Shown here: piece after piece, positions 16,224 to 25,151 of the stretch | How the letters are laid out: each line of letters opens with the position of its first letter | How positions within the stretch are numbered: the first letter of the stretch is position 1 | DNA from: Paenarthrobacter aurescens | GTDB lineage: Bacteria > Actinomycetota > Actinomycetes > Actinomycetales > Micrococcaceae | NCBI RefSeq assembly: GCF_041549525.1 | Contig: NZ_CP157456.1 | Span: forward strand, 2,852,001 to 2,916,000 | Reading direction: 5' to 3' | Length of the DNA: 64,000 nucleotides | The notes under the pieces: generated by a model | Told to the model about the DNA's origin: nothing | What the model saw: only the letters and a program-made list of their open reading frames with translations | Database searches by the model: none | Program-made: the position numbers and the translations under genes

Positions 16224-16361
16224 ATGTCTACAGATGAAGAAAAGGATCCGCCCATCCCGGCTGACGTGGAGGGCAAAATCCCTAGAAAAACGCACGACAA
16301 CCCCGATTCCAAGCAAGCAGACAAAGGCGCCGAACCCGCAGATTCCCAGAAGAGACCGTGA
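16224..16361 (+). CDS. Possible 45-residue charged hypothetical protein
   Basis: An ATG at 16224 opens a short, very hydrophilic frame starting MSTDEEKDPPIPADVEG and ending in a Lys/Asp/Pro-rich tail. Composition (acidic, Lys and Pro, no Cys, one Val and two Ile) suggests a disordered peptide. It is followed by a strong hairpin, which supports a real transcript. The ribosome-binding site is weak. It could instead be chance coding. Confidence 0.4.
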   Translation: MSTDEEKDPPIPADVEGKIPRKTHDNPDSKQADKGAEPADSQKRP

Positions 16362-16390
16362 TGACACTCGATGGTCCGGGCAAGCGGAAG

Positions 16391-16429
16391 ACCGCGGGCA
16401 TTGAAGTCTTGAACTTCAATGCCCGCGGT
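16391..16429. terminator. Hairpin terminator upstream-facing both ychF and the small ORF
   Basis: Perfect 17-base arms beginning ACCGCGGGCATTGAAGT with a 5-base loop, between the small plus-strand ORF and the minus-strand ychF gene. It suits both directions. Confidence 0.75.
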
Positions 16430-16469
16430 CAACTGAGGCGCTGGAGGGTTCTGTGGAACACAAACCCAA

Positions 16470-17561
16470 TTACACGTTGAAGCGGAACTCCACTACGTCG
16501 CCGTCGGCCATCACGTACTCTTTGCCTTCAATACGAACCTTGCCACGGGACTTGGCCTCGGCCATGGAACCGGCGTCGATGAGGTCATCGAACGAGACAA
16601 CCTCGGCCTTGATGAAGCCGCGCTGGAAGTCCGAGTGGATCACGCCGGCCGCCTGAGGTGCGGTGTCGCCTTGGCGAATGGTCCAGGCACGGGTTTCCTT
16701 GGGGCCAGCCGTGAGGTAGGTCTGCAAGCCAAGGGTGTGGAAACCTACGCGCGCCAACTGGTCCAGGCCGGATTCGCTCTGGCCGTTCATTTCCAGCATT
16801 TCGCGGGCCTCTTCCTCGTCCAGTTCAACGAGGTCGGCTTCGAGCTTTGCATCAAGGAACACAGCGTCCGCGGGCGCAACGAGGGCACGCAATTCGTCCT
16901 GCTTCTCCTGGTCCCCAAGGATGCCTTCATCGGCGTTGAAGACGTAGATGAACGGCTTCGCGGTCAGGAGTCCCAGCTCCTTGAGGTGGCCCATCTCGAG
17001 TTTGTCGCTCTTGATGGAGGAGAAGATGGTGTCACCGCGTTCCAGAACTGCCTGGGCAGCCTTGATGGCAGCCAGTTCGGCTGCTTCACGCTTCTTGATC
17101 TTGACTTCTTTTTCGATACGCGGGATGGCGTTTTCGATGGTTTGAAGGTCTGCCAGGATCAGCTCGGTGTTGATGGTCTCCATGTCGGAGCGCGGATCAA
17201 CTTTGCCATCCACATGGATGACATCGGGATCGTCAAAGACGCGGACAACCTGGGCGATGGCCTCTGCTTCGCGGATGTTGGCCAGGAACTTGTTGCCCAG
17301 GCCTTCGCCCTCGGAGGCACCCTTGACGATACCGGCGATGTCTACGAAGGACACCGGGGCGGGCAGCAACTTCTGCGAACCGAAGATCTCCGCCAGTTTC
17401 GCCAGGCGGGGATCCGGGAGGTTGACCACGCCGACGTTGGGTTCAATCGTTGCGAAGGGATAGTTCGCAGCGAGCACCTGATTACGGGTCAGTGCGTTGA
17501 AAAGAGTTGATTTGCCGACGTTGGGCAGTCCGACGATGCCAATAGTAAGAGCCACGAGCAT
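16470..17561 (-). CDS. ychF: Redox-regulated ATPase YchF (Obg family)
   Basis: A universally conserved P-loop NTPase that prefers ATP and binds ribosomes. Seen in the 363 residues: G1 [14 protein letters not shown], switch region [19 protein letters not shown], the FNADEG motif that replaces the usual NKxD, and a C-terminal TGS domain. The start is ATG 17561 with GGGTAGAATCA upstream; a GTG two codons later (17555) would give the family-typical start ALTIGIVG and cannot be excluded. The gene stands alone and diverges from rmuC. Confidence 0.95.
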   Translation of the reverse strand: MLVALTIGIVGLPNVGKSTLFNALTRNQVLAANYPFATIEPNVGVVNLPDPRLAKLAEIFGSQKLLPAPVSFVDIAGIVKGASEGEGLGNKFLANIREAEAIAQVVRVFDDPDVIHVDGKVDPRSDMETINTELILADLQTIENAIPRIEKEVKIKKREAAELAAIKAAQAVLERGDTIFSSIKSDKLEMGHLKELGLLTAKPFIYVFNADEGILGDQEKQDELRALVAPADAVFLDAKLEADLVELDEEEAREMLEMNGQSESGLDQLARVGFHTLGLQTYLTAGPKETRAWTIRQGDTAPQAAGVIHSDFQRGFIKAEVVSFDDLIDAGSMAEAKSRGKVRIEGKEYVMADGDVVEFRFNV

Positions 17562-17666
17562 TGATTCTACCCGTTGGAACCACTTCCGGGGTTGTCGCCG
17601 CCCGCAAACGGCGCCCACGAGCATAGCCTCGCTAAAACTGTCGTACCCCTGTGACAGGGTTGCCCC

Positions 17667-18941
17667 ATGGATGGATTTGGATTGGTATTGGCACTGCTCA
17701 TGCTGCTTATTGGCGCCGCGGTAGGTCTCGCGGCCGGCTATGTTGTCTTCCGACGCCGGGGTGCTGGCTTGGAAGAAGACTTCGACGCCGTTTCTTCACG
17801 GCTTTCGGACGTCACGGCACAGCTTGCAGCGGCCGACGCTGAGCGGCGTCTTTTGTTCACACAGAACCGGGAGCTGAGCGCAGCCAGGAATTCCGACGGC
17901 AGTGTTCTGCGGGCGCTGGCCCCTGTGGCCGAAAAGTTGACGGCAGTGCAGCAGCAGGTTTCACTTCTGGAGCGGGACCGCGTGGAACAGTACGGCCAGC
18001 TGGCTCAGCAATTGCAGGATGCACGGTCCTCAGATGAGCAGCTCCTTCGGTCAACCCATGCTTTGGCATCCGCGCTCCGCTCCAACAGTGCCCGCGGCCA
18101 GTGGGGGGAAGTTCAGCTCCGCAGAGTGGTGGAGGCCTCGGGAATGCTCCGGCACGTGGATTTCCACGAGCAGGTTCATTCCGGCAACAAGGACAGCACG
18201 CTGCGGCCGGATCTGGTGGTCCAGCTCCCCGGTGGTAAGCAACTGGTAGTGGACGCAAAGGTACCCTTGGCGTCCTACCTCGCCGCCCAGGAACAACTCC
18301 ACGGAGACGGTTCCTTTGGCGAGTCCGTAGGGCCCGCCATCAACCGTGACTCCAAGACGCTGCTGGCCCAGCATGCAAAGGCTCTCAAGGCTCACATCGA
18401 TGCCCTGGCAGCCAAGAAGTACTGGGACATTCCAGGGAACTCCCCCGAACTGGTGATCTGCTTTCTTCCGGCAGAATCCATCCTTGCCTCAGCCCTTGAG
18501 GCCGATCCCGCATTGCTGGAGCACGCCTTGTCCAGGAACGTGGTTCTCGCATCACCAGGGACCTTGCTGGCGGTCCTGAAGTCCGTCGCATTTACCTGGC
18601 GGCAAGACGTACTTACCGACAGCGCCCACGAACTGTTCGAGCTCGCGAAGCAACTTTATGAGCGCATGGGCACCCTGGGTGAGAACGTGAGCAAGCTGGG
18701 AAGCTCGTTGAAGACCTCCGTGGACCGCTACAACGCCATGGTGGGCACGCTGGAGGCTCGGGTACTCCCCACGGCACGCAAGCTCAACACCATGGACGAT
18801 GCCGGATTGGCCGCGCCGATGTCCGTTGAGGCCGTCCCGCGCGCGTTGGCAGCGCCGGAGCTTCTTGCCGTGGACACCCGCGATCAGCTGGATTCCGCCC
18901 GCGACCAGGAAGACAGCGAGGACCGCGAGTCTGCCGCCTAA
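17667..18941 (+). CDS. rmuC: DNA recombination protein RmuC
   Basis: A 424-residue membrane-anchored protein with a single N-terminal span (about residues 5-27), a coiled-coil region (about 40-120) and the RmuC nuclease-like domain. The domain is recognisable by NSARGQWGEVQLRRVVEASG, RPDLVVQLPGGKQLVVDAK and VDAKVPLASY. The family limits inversion and rearrangement at repeats, presumably by cutting DNA structures; the activity is not proven for this branch. The C-terminal 50 residues are a low-complexity acidic tail. It is divergent from ychF and ends before a hairpin. Confidence 0.93.
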   Translation: MDGFGLVLALLMLLIGAAVGLAAGYVVFRRRGAGLEEDFDAVSSRLSDVTAQLAAADAERRLLFTQNRELSAARNSDGSVLRALAPVAEKLTAVQQQVSLLERDRVEQYGQLAQQLQDARSSDEQLLRSTHALASALRSNSARGQWGEVQLRRVVEASGMLRHVDFHEQVHSGNKDSTLRPDLVVQLPGGKQLVVDAKVPLASYLAAQEQLHGDGSFGESVGPAINRDSKTLLAQHAKALKAHIDALAAKKYWDIPGNSPELVICFLPAESILASALEADPALLEHALSRNVVLASPGTLLAVLKSVAFTWRQDVLTDSAHELFELAKQLYERMGTLGENVSKLGSSLKTSVDRYNAMVGTLEARVLPTARKLNTMDDAGLAAPMSVEAVPRALAAPELLAVDTRDQLDSARDQEDSEDRESAA

Positions 18942-18963
18942 ATGACGGCGCAGCGCCAACAGA

Positions 18964-19015
18964 ACTGGCCCGCAACGGAAGCCCTCCCGAAGGAAGGCGG
19001 CCATTGCGGGCCAGT
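18964..19015. terminator. Hairpin terminator between rmuC and ispH
   Basis: 12-base arms (ACTGGCCCGCAA / TTGCGGGCCAGT) with a 28-base internal region that can form a smaller stem. It lies between convergent genes. Confidence 0.7.
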
Positions 19016-19052
19016 CTCGTTATGACTCGAATGTGGCGGCAGGTGTTTTGCG

Positions 19053-20138
19053 CTAGGACGTGGTGCGGTTTCCGCGGCCACCCAGGGCACGCGTAACATC
19101 GCCGGCCTTCTTCAAGGTGGCCCGCAGTTCCTTGGGAAGCGAGAAGAGCAGATCTTCCTCTGCCGTCACCACTTCCTGGACTTCGCCGTAACCGTAGTCA
19201 GCCAGGAGTCGCAGAACATCCTTGACCAGAACTTCAGGAACAGAAGCACCCGAAGTCACGCCTACGGTAGCAACGCCCTCGAACCAGGACTCGTCCACTT
19301 CATTGGCGAAGTCCACGCGGTAGGAGCTCTTGGCTCCATATTCGAGGGCTACTTCAACCAAGCGCACCGAGTTCGAAGAATTGGCCGAACCAACAACGAT
19401 CACGAGGTCGGCCTGCGGTGCGATCTTCTTGATGGCCACCTGGCGGTTGGTAGTGGCATAGCAAATGTCGTCACTGGGCGGATCCTGCAGCGTGGGGAAC
19501 CGGTCCTTCAGAAGACGGACGGTTTCCATGGTCTCGTCAACACTGAGTGTGGTCTGGGAAAGCCAGATGGTTTTCTCCGGATCGCGGACGGTGACCTTGT
19601 CTACCTCGTGCGGTCCGTTGATGATCTGGATGTGGTCCGGGGCCTCACCGGCGGTTCCTTCGACCTCCTCATGGCCTTCGTGACCAATAAGCAGGATGTC
19701 GTAGTCTTCCTTAGCGAACCGCACGGCTTCCTTATGCACTTTGGTGACCAACGGGCAGGTCGCGTCGATAGTCCGCAATCCACGGTCCTCGGCTGATTGC
19801 ACCACAGCGGGAGAGACACCATGGGCGGAGAAGATCACCAAAGCACCCTCGGGGACCTCGTCGGTTTCTTCGACGAAGATAGCTCCTTGTTCCTCCAAGG
19901 AACTGACCACATGCACATTGTGGACGATTTGTTTGCGGACGTAGACGGGAGGACCGTAGTGCTCAAGCGCCTTCTCCACAGCAATAACAGCGCGGTCCAC
20001 GCCGGCACAGTACCCTCGAGGAGCTGCCAACAGAACCTTCTTGGGACCCGTGACGGGTGCCGCTGCATGAACCTCTTCCGGAGAACGGCGTCTGCGGGGC
20101 ACCGTGGGCATAGGAATGGAAACTGCTGTGCTGGTCAT
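19053..20138 (-). CDS. ispH: 4-hydroxy-3-methylbut-2-enyl diphosphate reductase
   Basis: Last enzyme of the MEP isoprenoid pathway, converting HMBPP to IPP and DMAPP with a [4Fe-4S] cluster. Three conserved cysteines are present in [24 protein letters not shown] and [10 protein letters not shown]. The glutamate/threonine pocket ([10 protein letters not shown]) and [10 protein letters not shown] are also present. At 361 residues it carries a roughly 30-residue basic, Pro-rich N-terminal extension that is usual in actinobacterial forms. The annotated ATG has GGAGG unusually close (one base), so the exact start is uncertain. Confidence 0.95.
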   Translation of the reverse strand: MTSTAVSIPMPTVPRRRRSPEEVHAAAPVTGPKKVLLAAPRGYCAGVDRAVIAVEKALEHYGPPVYVRKQIVHNVHVVSSLEEQGAIFVEETDEVPEGALVIFSAHGVSPAVVQSAEDRGLRTIDATCPLVTKVHKEAVRFAKEDYDILLIGHEGHEEVEGTAGEAPDHIQIINGPHEVDKVTVRDPEKTIWLSQTTLSVDETMETVRLLKDRFPTLQDPPSDDICYATTNRQVAIKKIAPQADLVIVVGSANSSNSVRLVEVALEYGAKSSYRVDFANEVDESWFEGVATVGVTSGASVPEVLVKDVLRLLADYGYGEVQEVVTAEEDLLFSLPKELRATLKKAGDVTRALGGRGNRTTS

Positions 20139-20188
20139 TCCTCCATGCTACCGGGCCAGACTTTGCCTACCTGCTATCAGGCAGGACT

Positions 20189-21052
20189 TTAGCTGCCGGC
20201 CGAACGTGACCCTCGTCGCCCTGACACGACGGAGCCTATGACGCCTGCCACAAACACGGCCCCTGCGGCGATTGCTGCAGTGAGAACCCATTCTCCGAAG
20301 CCGGTCTTGGCTGCGGTGAGGAACTCCTGCTTAAACAACTCAGCCACGCCGTTGGCGCTGGACAGGTTTCCAACCACTCCCCCGGCGAGATCCGCACCTG
20401 CCGTCCAGAGTGCAGCAAGCGCCAATCCGCCGAGCCCAAGGAACACCAGCACCAGAGAACGCCGACGGGCGGCCACGAGCGCCAGCGATAGCGAGAGCAA
20501 AGCCCCGAGGGCAGCTACCCACCATAACGGTGCGAAGGCTGCCACCCGCTCCACCAGTTGACGGTGGGATGGCTCGCCCAAGGAAACCAGGCTTTCGGCT
20601 GGAACATCAATCCTGATCCGGACGGCCTCAGCGAAGTGGTCTCGAATGAGCCTGACCATGGGACTGATATCGAGGACCAAGGCTGTGGTGGCTGCGGTCT
20701 CCTCGCTTTGGTTCACTGCGCCGAAGTTCAACCTGTGGCTATTGCGTACCGTTTCTTCCCACGCCTGCGGGTAGTCGCTCCAGGACTGCATGCCCGACGC
20801 CGCGGCACGGAGTGCGTCTGCCGCCAATGACTGAATGGGTCCTGGAAGATCCACCGAGGACTCGAACGTTCCCACAGCGGCGCTGGCCAGGCGGCTCTGG
20901 AATTCCGGGTTGTTACCCAGGGCACCGGCCAAACGGACAAAACCCTCTTCTTTGACAATATTCTGGTCCACCCATGCGGTTGGAACAGCGACGGCTGTGA
21001 GGAGCAAGGCGAGGATTACTCCCAATGCTGAGACAAAAGTACGCAAGGTCAT
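20189..21052 (-). CDS. Conserved membrane protein of unknown function
   Basis: A 287-residue protein with an N-terminal span (residues 6-27), an extracytoplasmic domain of about 150 residues, and three further spans at about 178-200, 203-222 and 248-272. The tail is Arg/Ser-rich. It lies between ispH and xseA, 50 bp upstream of ispH on the same strand, so it may be co-transcribed with it. No enzymatic motif is visible. I do not recognise a named family. Confidence 0.75.
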   Translation of the reverse strand: MTLRTFVSALGVILALLLTAVAVPTAWVDQNIVKEEGFVRLAGALGNNPEFQSRLASAAVGTFESSVDLPGPIQSLAADALRAAASGMQSWSDYPQAWEETVRNSHRLNFGAVNQSEETAATTALVLDISPMVRLIRDHFAEAVRIRIDVPAESLVSLGEPSHRQLVERVAAFAPLWWVAALGALLSLSLALVAARRRSLVLVFLGLGGLALAALWTAGADLAGGVVGNLSSANGVAELFKQEFLTAAKTGFGEWVLTAAIAAGAVFVAGVIGSVVSGRRGSRSAGS

Positions 21053-21234
21053 CCTCGGGCTCGGGGGCTATTCCACCATCCTAGGACTGTCCACATAACA
21101 GAAAAAATGTCGGAGGCCTCGTCCAAGCTATGGATAGAGTTGGATGGCCGGCTGGCACTCACAGCCGCACCCCTGAGCGAGGACTATGACAATGCAGCTG
21201 CAAACACGGCGAATGAACCAGGCACGGGCCACCC

Positions 21235-22512
21235 ATGTGTGCTGAACCAACGCCGGAATCCACGCTGCCCGGGACCGCCGCGGAGACCAGCCCGGACAAC
21301 CCCTGGCCCTTGCAGTTGCTCTCCCGCAAGCTCAAGGCACACATAGAGAGGGCCCCGGCTGCCTGGATTGAGGGCCAGGTCATTGAACTGAACCGCCGGG
21401 GCGGCAACGCATTCTTGACCCTGCGTGATGTTGACGCTGAAATCTCCCTTCCCGCATCAGTTTGGTCAACTGTGCTCGACCGCCAGAAGATACCCCTGGA
21501 ACGCGGCTCCCGCGTGGTGGCCTTGGTCAAGGCGGACTTCTGGGTCAAGACCGGACGCCTGAACATGTCTGTGAAGGACATCCGCCCGGTAGGCCTCGGA
21601 GATCTGCTGGCAAGGATTGAACGGCTGCGCCAAGCGCTGGCAGCCGAGGGCCTGTTTGCCGACTCGCGGAAGCGGAAACTCCCTCTTCTCCCCCACCGGA
21701 TCGGCCTGATAACCGGCAGGGATTCCGATGCCAAGAAAGACGTCATGCGCAACGCTGCGTTGCGCTGGCCAGCAGTGGAGTTTGACGTCCGCGAAGTAGC
21801 TGTCCAAGGCAACACAGCTGTTTCACAGATCATTGCGGCTTTGAAGAAACTGGACGCTGACCCGCACGTGGATGTCATTGTCCTTGCCCGTGGTGGCGGC
21901 GCCTTGGAAGATCTCCTGCCGTTCAGCAATGAGGACCTCATTCGCGCCGTATCGGCAGCCACCACACCGGTTGTCAGTGCGATCGGCCATGAAGCTGATC
22001 GTCCCATCCTCGATGACGTAGCAGACCTCCGGGCGTCAACCCCCACGGATGCTGCCAAGCGAATAGTTCCGGACGTTGCCGAGGAGTTGGCCATGGTTCG
22101 GCAGGCCAGGGAACACTTGCGGCGCAGCATCAGCCGCATGGTGGACCGGGAGACGGACAGGCTCCACGCGCTGAGGTCTCGTCCAGTACTTGCCACTCCC
22201 GCTTCAATGGTGGACGCCCGGTCCGAAGACATCCACCGCCACCAGCGAAGAACCCATGCTGCGGTCAGCACCGCCGTCCTCCGGGCGCTGGATCAGGTCC
22301 ACCATCTGCGTGCGCAGGTCCGTGCCTTGTCACCGCAAAAGACGTTGGACCGCGGCTATGCCGTTGTTCAGCTCATAGGTGAGGACCAAGCCGGACACCA
22401 CGTGGTCAGCAGCCCGGAAGAAGCCCCGGAGGGAACAGCCCTAAGCGTCCGCGTGGCTGAGGGACGATTCAAAGCCGTCTCCGCCGGATCGGCTCAGCTC
22501 ATGGACCGCTGA
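21235..22512 (+). CDS. xseA: Exodeoxyribonuclease VII large subunit
   Basis: Catalytic subunit of ExoVII, which degrades single-stranded DNA from both ends. The 425-residue protein has an N-terminal OB-fold (about 25-120, with WIEGQVIELNRRGGNAFLTL), then the catalytic core with LPHRIGLITGRDSDAKKDV and VLARGGGALEDLLPFSNED, and AIGHEADRPILDDVADLRAS. The coiled-coil region that recruits XseB follows, and the protein ends with the conserved LDRGYAVV segment. xseB follows 73 bp downstream, separated by a small tandem repeat. Confidence 0.96.
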   Translation: MCAEPTPESTLPGTAAETSPDNPWPLQLLSRKLKAHIERAPAAWIEGQVIELNRRGGNAFLTLRDVDAEISLPASVWSTVLDRQKIPLERGSRVVALVKADFWVKTGRLNMSVKDIRPVGLGDLLARIERLRQALAAEGLFADSRKRKLPLLPHRIGLITGRDSDAKKDVMRNAALRWPAVEFDVREVAVQGNTAVSQIIAALKKLDADPHVDVIVLARGGGALEDLLPFSNEDLIRAVSAATTPVVSAIGHEADRPILDDVADLRASTPTDAAKRIVPDVAEELAMVRQAREHLRRSISRMVDRETDRLHALRSRPVLATPASMVDARSEDIHRHQRRTHAAVSTAVLRALDQVHHLRAQVRALSPQKTLDRGYAVVQLIGEDQAGHHVVSSPEEAPEGTALSVRVAEGRFKAVSAGSAQLMDR

Positions 22513-22514
22513 AT

Positions 22515-22544
22515 CTGCTGAGCTGCTGAGCTGCTGAGCTGCTG
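22515..22544. repeat. 8-bp tandem repeat between xseA and xseB
   Basis: CTGCTGAG is repeated three times and followed by CTGCTG. It lies a few bases after the xseA stop. Slippage could change the xseA-xseB spacing but not either reading frame. Confidence 0.8.
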
Positions 22545-22585
22545 CGCCCCTGAAACCACCGCCTACCATCACACCAAAGGACACC

Positions 22586-22840
22586 ATGACTGAGAACAAT
22601 GCCGCTCCAACCCCCGATTCCCTGGACAACCTGAGCTATGAAGAAGCCCGCGAACAACTGGTGGCCGTAGTGGGCCGCCTGGAGGCGGGCGGTGCCAGCT
22701 TGGAAGAATCGCTGGCGCTCTGGGAGCGAGGCGAAGCACTGGCCAAACGCTGCGAGGATTGGCTTGAAGGCGCGCGTCAGCGTCTGGCGACCGCCCGCGA
22801 AGCAAACAACGACGGCGGAGCTGCCGCCGGCTCCCACTAA
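22586..22840 (+). CDS. xseB: Exodeoxyribonuclease VII small subunit
   Basis: An 84-residue helical protein that binds along the XseA coiled coil; several copies assemble per large subunit. The family core [19 protein letters not shown] followed by [14 protein letters not shown] is complete. A short Ala/Gly-rich tail follows. It forms an operon with xseA and converges on the polyphosphate kinase gene. Confidence 0.95.
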   Translation: MTENNAAPTPDSLDNLSYEEAREQLVAVVGRLEAGGASLEESLALWERGEALAKRCEDWLEGARQRLATAREANNDGGAAAGSH

Positions 22841-22875
22841 CATTCCAGGCGGTAACGGCTTCGGGCTCTACTGCA

Positions 22876-22919
22876 GGGGTAAGGACCCCCACCACAAGGG
22901 GTTAGGACTCCACCACAAG
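22876..22919. repeat. Imperfect 22-bp tandem duplication at the 3' end of the polyphosphate kinase gene
   Basis: Two units (GGGGTAAGGACCCCCACCACAA, split here as GGGGTAAGGAC + CCCCACCACAA, and GGGGTTAGGACTCCACCACAA) lie head to tail. The second unit contains the kinase stop codon and its last codons on the minus strand. The first is the non-coding copy just downstream, with a few substitutions and one indel. Confidence 0.7.
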
Positions 22920-23756
22920 GGCGCGCTCGGCGGCTACGTCAAAGTCAGCCTTTGGCCAATCCAGCTTCATCCCACCCAGGGCGTCCAACAGCAGCTGCTG
23001 AACTGCGATCCGCGCGTACCACTTCTTGTTGGCCGGGACCACGTGCCACGGGGCGATCTCCGTTGACGTCTTCTCGAAGGCAACGCTGTAAGCATCCATG
23101 TAGTCGTCCCAGAACGCACGCTCGGCGAGGTCGCCGCGGCTGTACTTCCAATGTTTGGCAGGATCATCCAAACGGGCGATCAGACGCTTTTTCTGTTCTT
23201 CTTTGCTGATGTTGAGCATGACCTTGACAATGGTGGTTCCTTGCTCGAACAGGCGCGATTCAAAGTCGTTGATCGCCGCATACCGGCGCTCCAGTTCAGC
23301 AGCATCCGCCCACCCGTGGACCCGGTGAATCAGGACGTCCTCGTACTGCGAGCGGTCAAAGACTCCCACCATCCCCGCAGCTGGGGCCTGTTTCTCGATC
23401 CGCCACAGGAAGTCGTGGGATTTTTCCTCATCCGTAGGGGCCTTGAACGCGGTCAGCTGCACGCCTTGGGGGTCCATGGCACCCACCACATGGCTCACAA
23501 TGCCGCCCTTGCCTGCAGTGTCCATGGCCTGAAGGATCAGCAAGAGCCGCTTGGGGTTGCCGAACCTCCCTTCGGCAAAGAGCTTTTCCTGCAGCTCCGC
23601 CAGCCGGTCATCCTGGGCGGCCAGCAGTGCTTTGCCATCCGCCTTTGCGCCGGTGTACCCGGGGGTGGATTCAGGATCCACCCCTGCCAGCGAAAACCCC
23701 GGCCCAACTCTCAGGACTTCGGCCGGACTTTTGGCGAATTCCACTGCAGCAGCCAT
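22902..23756 (-). CDS. Polyphosphate kinase 2 family protein (polyphosphate:nucleotide phosphotransferase)
   Basis: Transfers phosphate between polyphosphate and nucleotides in the cytoplasm. The 284-residue single-domain protein has the PPK2 Walker A motif QAMDTAGKGG, the Walker B FDRSQYEDVLIHRVHGW, and a lid region with KKRLIARLDDP and HWKYSRGDLAER. Length and motifs suggest the one-domain class that acts on nucleoside mono- or diphosphates. Which nucleotide it uses cannot be read from sequence. The gene stands alone, converging on xseB; its 3' end including the stop is duplicated in tandem. Confidence 0.9.
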   Translation of the reverse strand: MAAAVEFAKSPAEVLRVGPGFSLAGVDPESTPGYTGAKADGKALLAAQDDRLAELQEKLFAEGRFGNPKRLLLILQAMDTAGKGGIVSHVVGAMDPQGVQLTAFKAPTDEEKSHDFLWRIEKQAPAAGMVGVFDRSQYEDVLIHRVHGWADAAELERRYAAINDFESRLFEQGTTIVKVMLNISKEEQKKRLIARLDDPAKHWKYSRGDLAERAFWDDYMDAYSVAFEKTSTEIAPWHVVPANKKWYARIAVQQLLLDALGGMKLDWPKADFDVAAERALVVES

Positions 23757-23810
23757 TGGGATGCCTTTCTGCCGGGCCGCACCCCCGTGGGCGCGGCTAT
23801 GGTCCTCAGG

Positions 23811-25031
23811 CTAGTTGCCCGGGTACCTCGACAGGAAGTCCGCCATGCGCCCAATGGCTTCCTCGATGTCTTTGACGTTGGGCAAAGTCACCATTCGGAA
23901 GTGGTCGGGGCGAACCCAGTTGAAGGCGCGTCCGTGGGAGACCAGGATTTTCTGTTCCTTCAACAGGTCCAGGACGAACTTCTCGTCATCACGGATATGG
24001 AAGACCTCGGGGTCCAACTTCGGGAACAGATACAAGGCGCCCCTGGCCTGCTGGGTGCTGACGCCGGGAATGGCGTTCAGGAGATCGTATGCCTTGTTGC
24101 GCTGCTCCAGGAGCCTTCCGCCGGGAAGGATGAGATCGTTGATGCTCTGGTAGCCGCCCAATGCCGTTTGGATGGCATGTTGGGCAGGAACGTTGGCACA
24201 TAACCGCATGTTGGCCAGCAGGTTGATGCCTTCGAGGTAGTCCGCAGCGTCCTTCTTGGGACCGGAAATTGCCATCCACCCGGCACGGTAACCGCACACA
24301 CGGTAGGCCTTGGACAACCCACTGAAGGTCAGGCAGAGGACGTCGTCCCCGGTGAGCCCGGCCAGGTTCACATGGACGGCGTCTTCATACAGGATTTTTT
24401 CGTAGATCTCATCGGCGAAAAGAACCAGCCCATGCTTTTCTGCCAGGGCCACGATCTTCTTGAGTGTCTCTTCCGGGTACACGGCTCCGGTGGGGTTGTT
24501 GGGGTTGATCACCACAATGCCCTTGGTACGGGGGGTGATCTTGGATTCCATGTCCTCAAGATCGGGCTGCCAACCGGACTCTTCGTCGCAGAGATAGTGC
24601 ACCGGCCGTCCGCCGGCCAGAGCCACCGAAGCCGTCCACAACGGGTAGTCCGGCGTGGGAATCAGGACTTCGTCTCCATCATCCAGCAGTGCCATGAGGG
24701 ACATGGTGATGAGCTCACTGACACCGTTGCCGAGGTAGATGTCATCAACATGGATGTTCTGGATTCCGCGTGTTTGGTAGTACTGGGAGACTGCGGTTCT
24801 GGCCGAGAAGATGCCGCGGGAATCGCTGTAACCCTGGGCGTTTGGCAGGTGGCGGATCATGTCCACCAAAATGGCGTCAGGCGCTTCAAAACCAAATGGT
24901 GCCGGGTTTCCGATGTTCAGTTTAAGGATCCGGTGACCCTCCGCTTCCATTTGCTGGGCGGCCTGAAGAATCGGTCCACGGATGTCGTAGAGGACATTAT
25001 GAAGCTTGGTGGACTGCTTGAAATTCGCCAT
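23811..25031 (-). CDS. alaA: AlaA-type aminotransferase (glutamate-pyruvate)
   Basis: A PLP-dependent fold type I aminotransferase of 406 residues. The opening LYDIRGPILQAAQQMEAEGH and ILKLNIGNPAPFGF is characteristic of the AlaA/YfbQ group. Other motifs are INPNNPTGAVY, LFADEIYEKILY, and FSGLSKAYRVCGYRAGWM with the PLP lysine, and a C-terminal Arg for the substrate carboxylate (HFRMVTLP). The group makes alanine from pyruvate and glutamate. Mycobacterial orthologues are often labelled aspC. It is monocistronic and ends in the gap before the PPK2 gene. Confidence 0.88.
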   Translation of the reverse strand: MANFKQSTKLHNVLYDIRGPILQAAQQMEAEGHRILKLNIGNPAPFGFEAPDAILVDMIRHLPNAQGYSDSRGIFSARTAVSQYYQTRGIQNIHVDDIYLGNGVSELITMSLMALLDDGDEVLIPTPDYPLWTASVALAGGRPVHYLCDEESGWQPDLEDMESKITPRTKGIVVINPNNPTGAVYPEETLKKIVALAEKHGLVLFADEIYEKILYEDAVHVNLAGLTGDDVLCLTFSGLSKAYRVCGYRAGWMAISGPKKDAADYLEGINLLANMRLCANVPAQHAIQTALGGYQSINDLILPGGRLLEQRNKAYDLLNAIPGVSTQQARGALYLFPKLDPEVFHIRDDEKFVLDLLKEQKILVSHGRAFNWVRPDHFRMVTLPNVKDIEEAIGRMADFLSRYPGN

Positions 25032-25088
25032 CCCTCAAATATGCCACACGGGTGATGGAGTTCAGCTGAGACTTGACTCACACAAACG

Positions 25089-25132
25089 ACGACGGCGGTG
25101 ACGGGCCCGCGTGGGTCCGTCACCGCCGTCGT
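25089..25132. terminator. Hairpin terminator of the osmoprotectant operon
   Basis: 16-base arms beginning ACGACGGCGGTGACGG with an inner partial stem, located 19 bp after the binding-protein stop on the minus strand. The ACGACGGCGG start resembles the galE-gltA terminator. Confidence 0.75.
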
Positions 25133-25151
25133 ACGCGGTTTTGTTCAGGTG

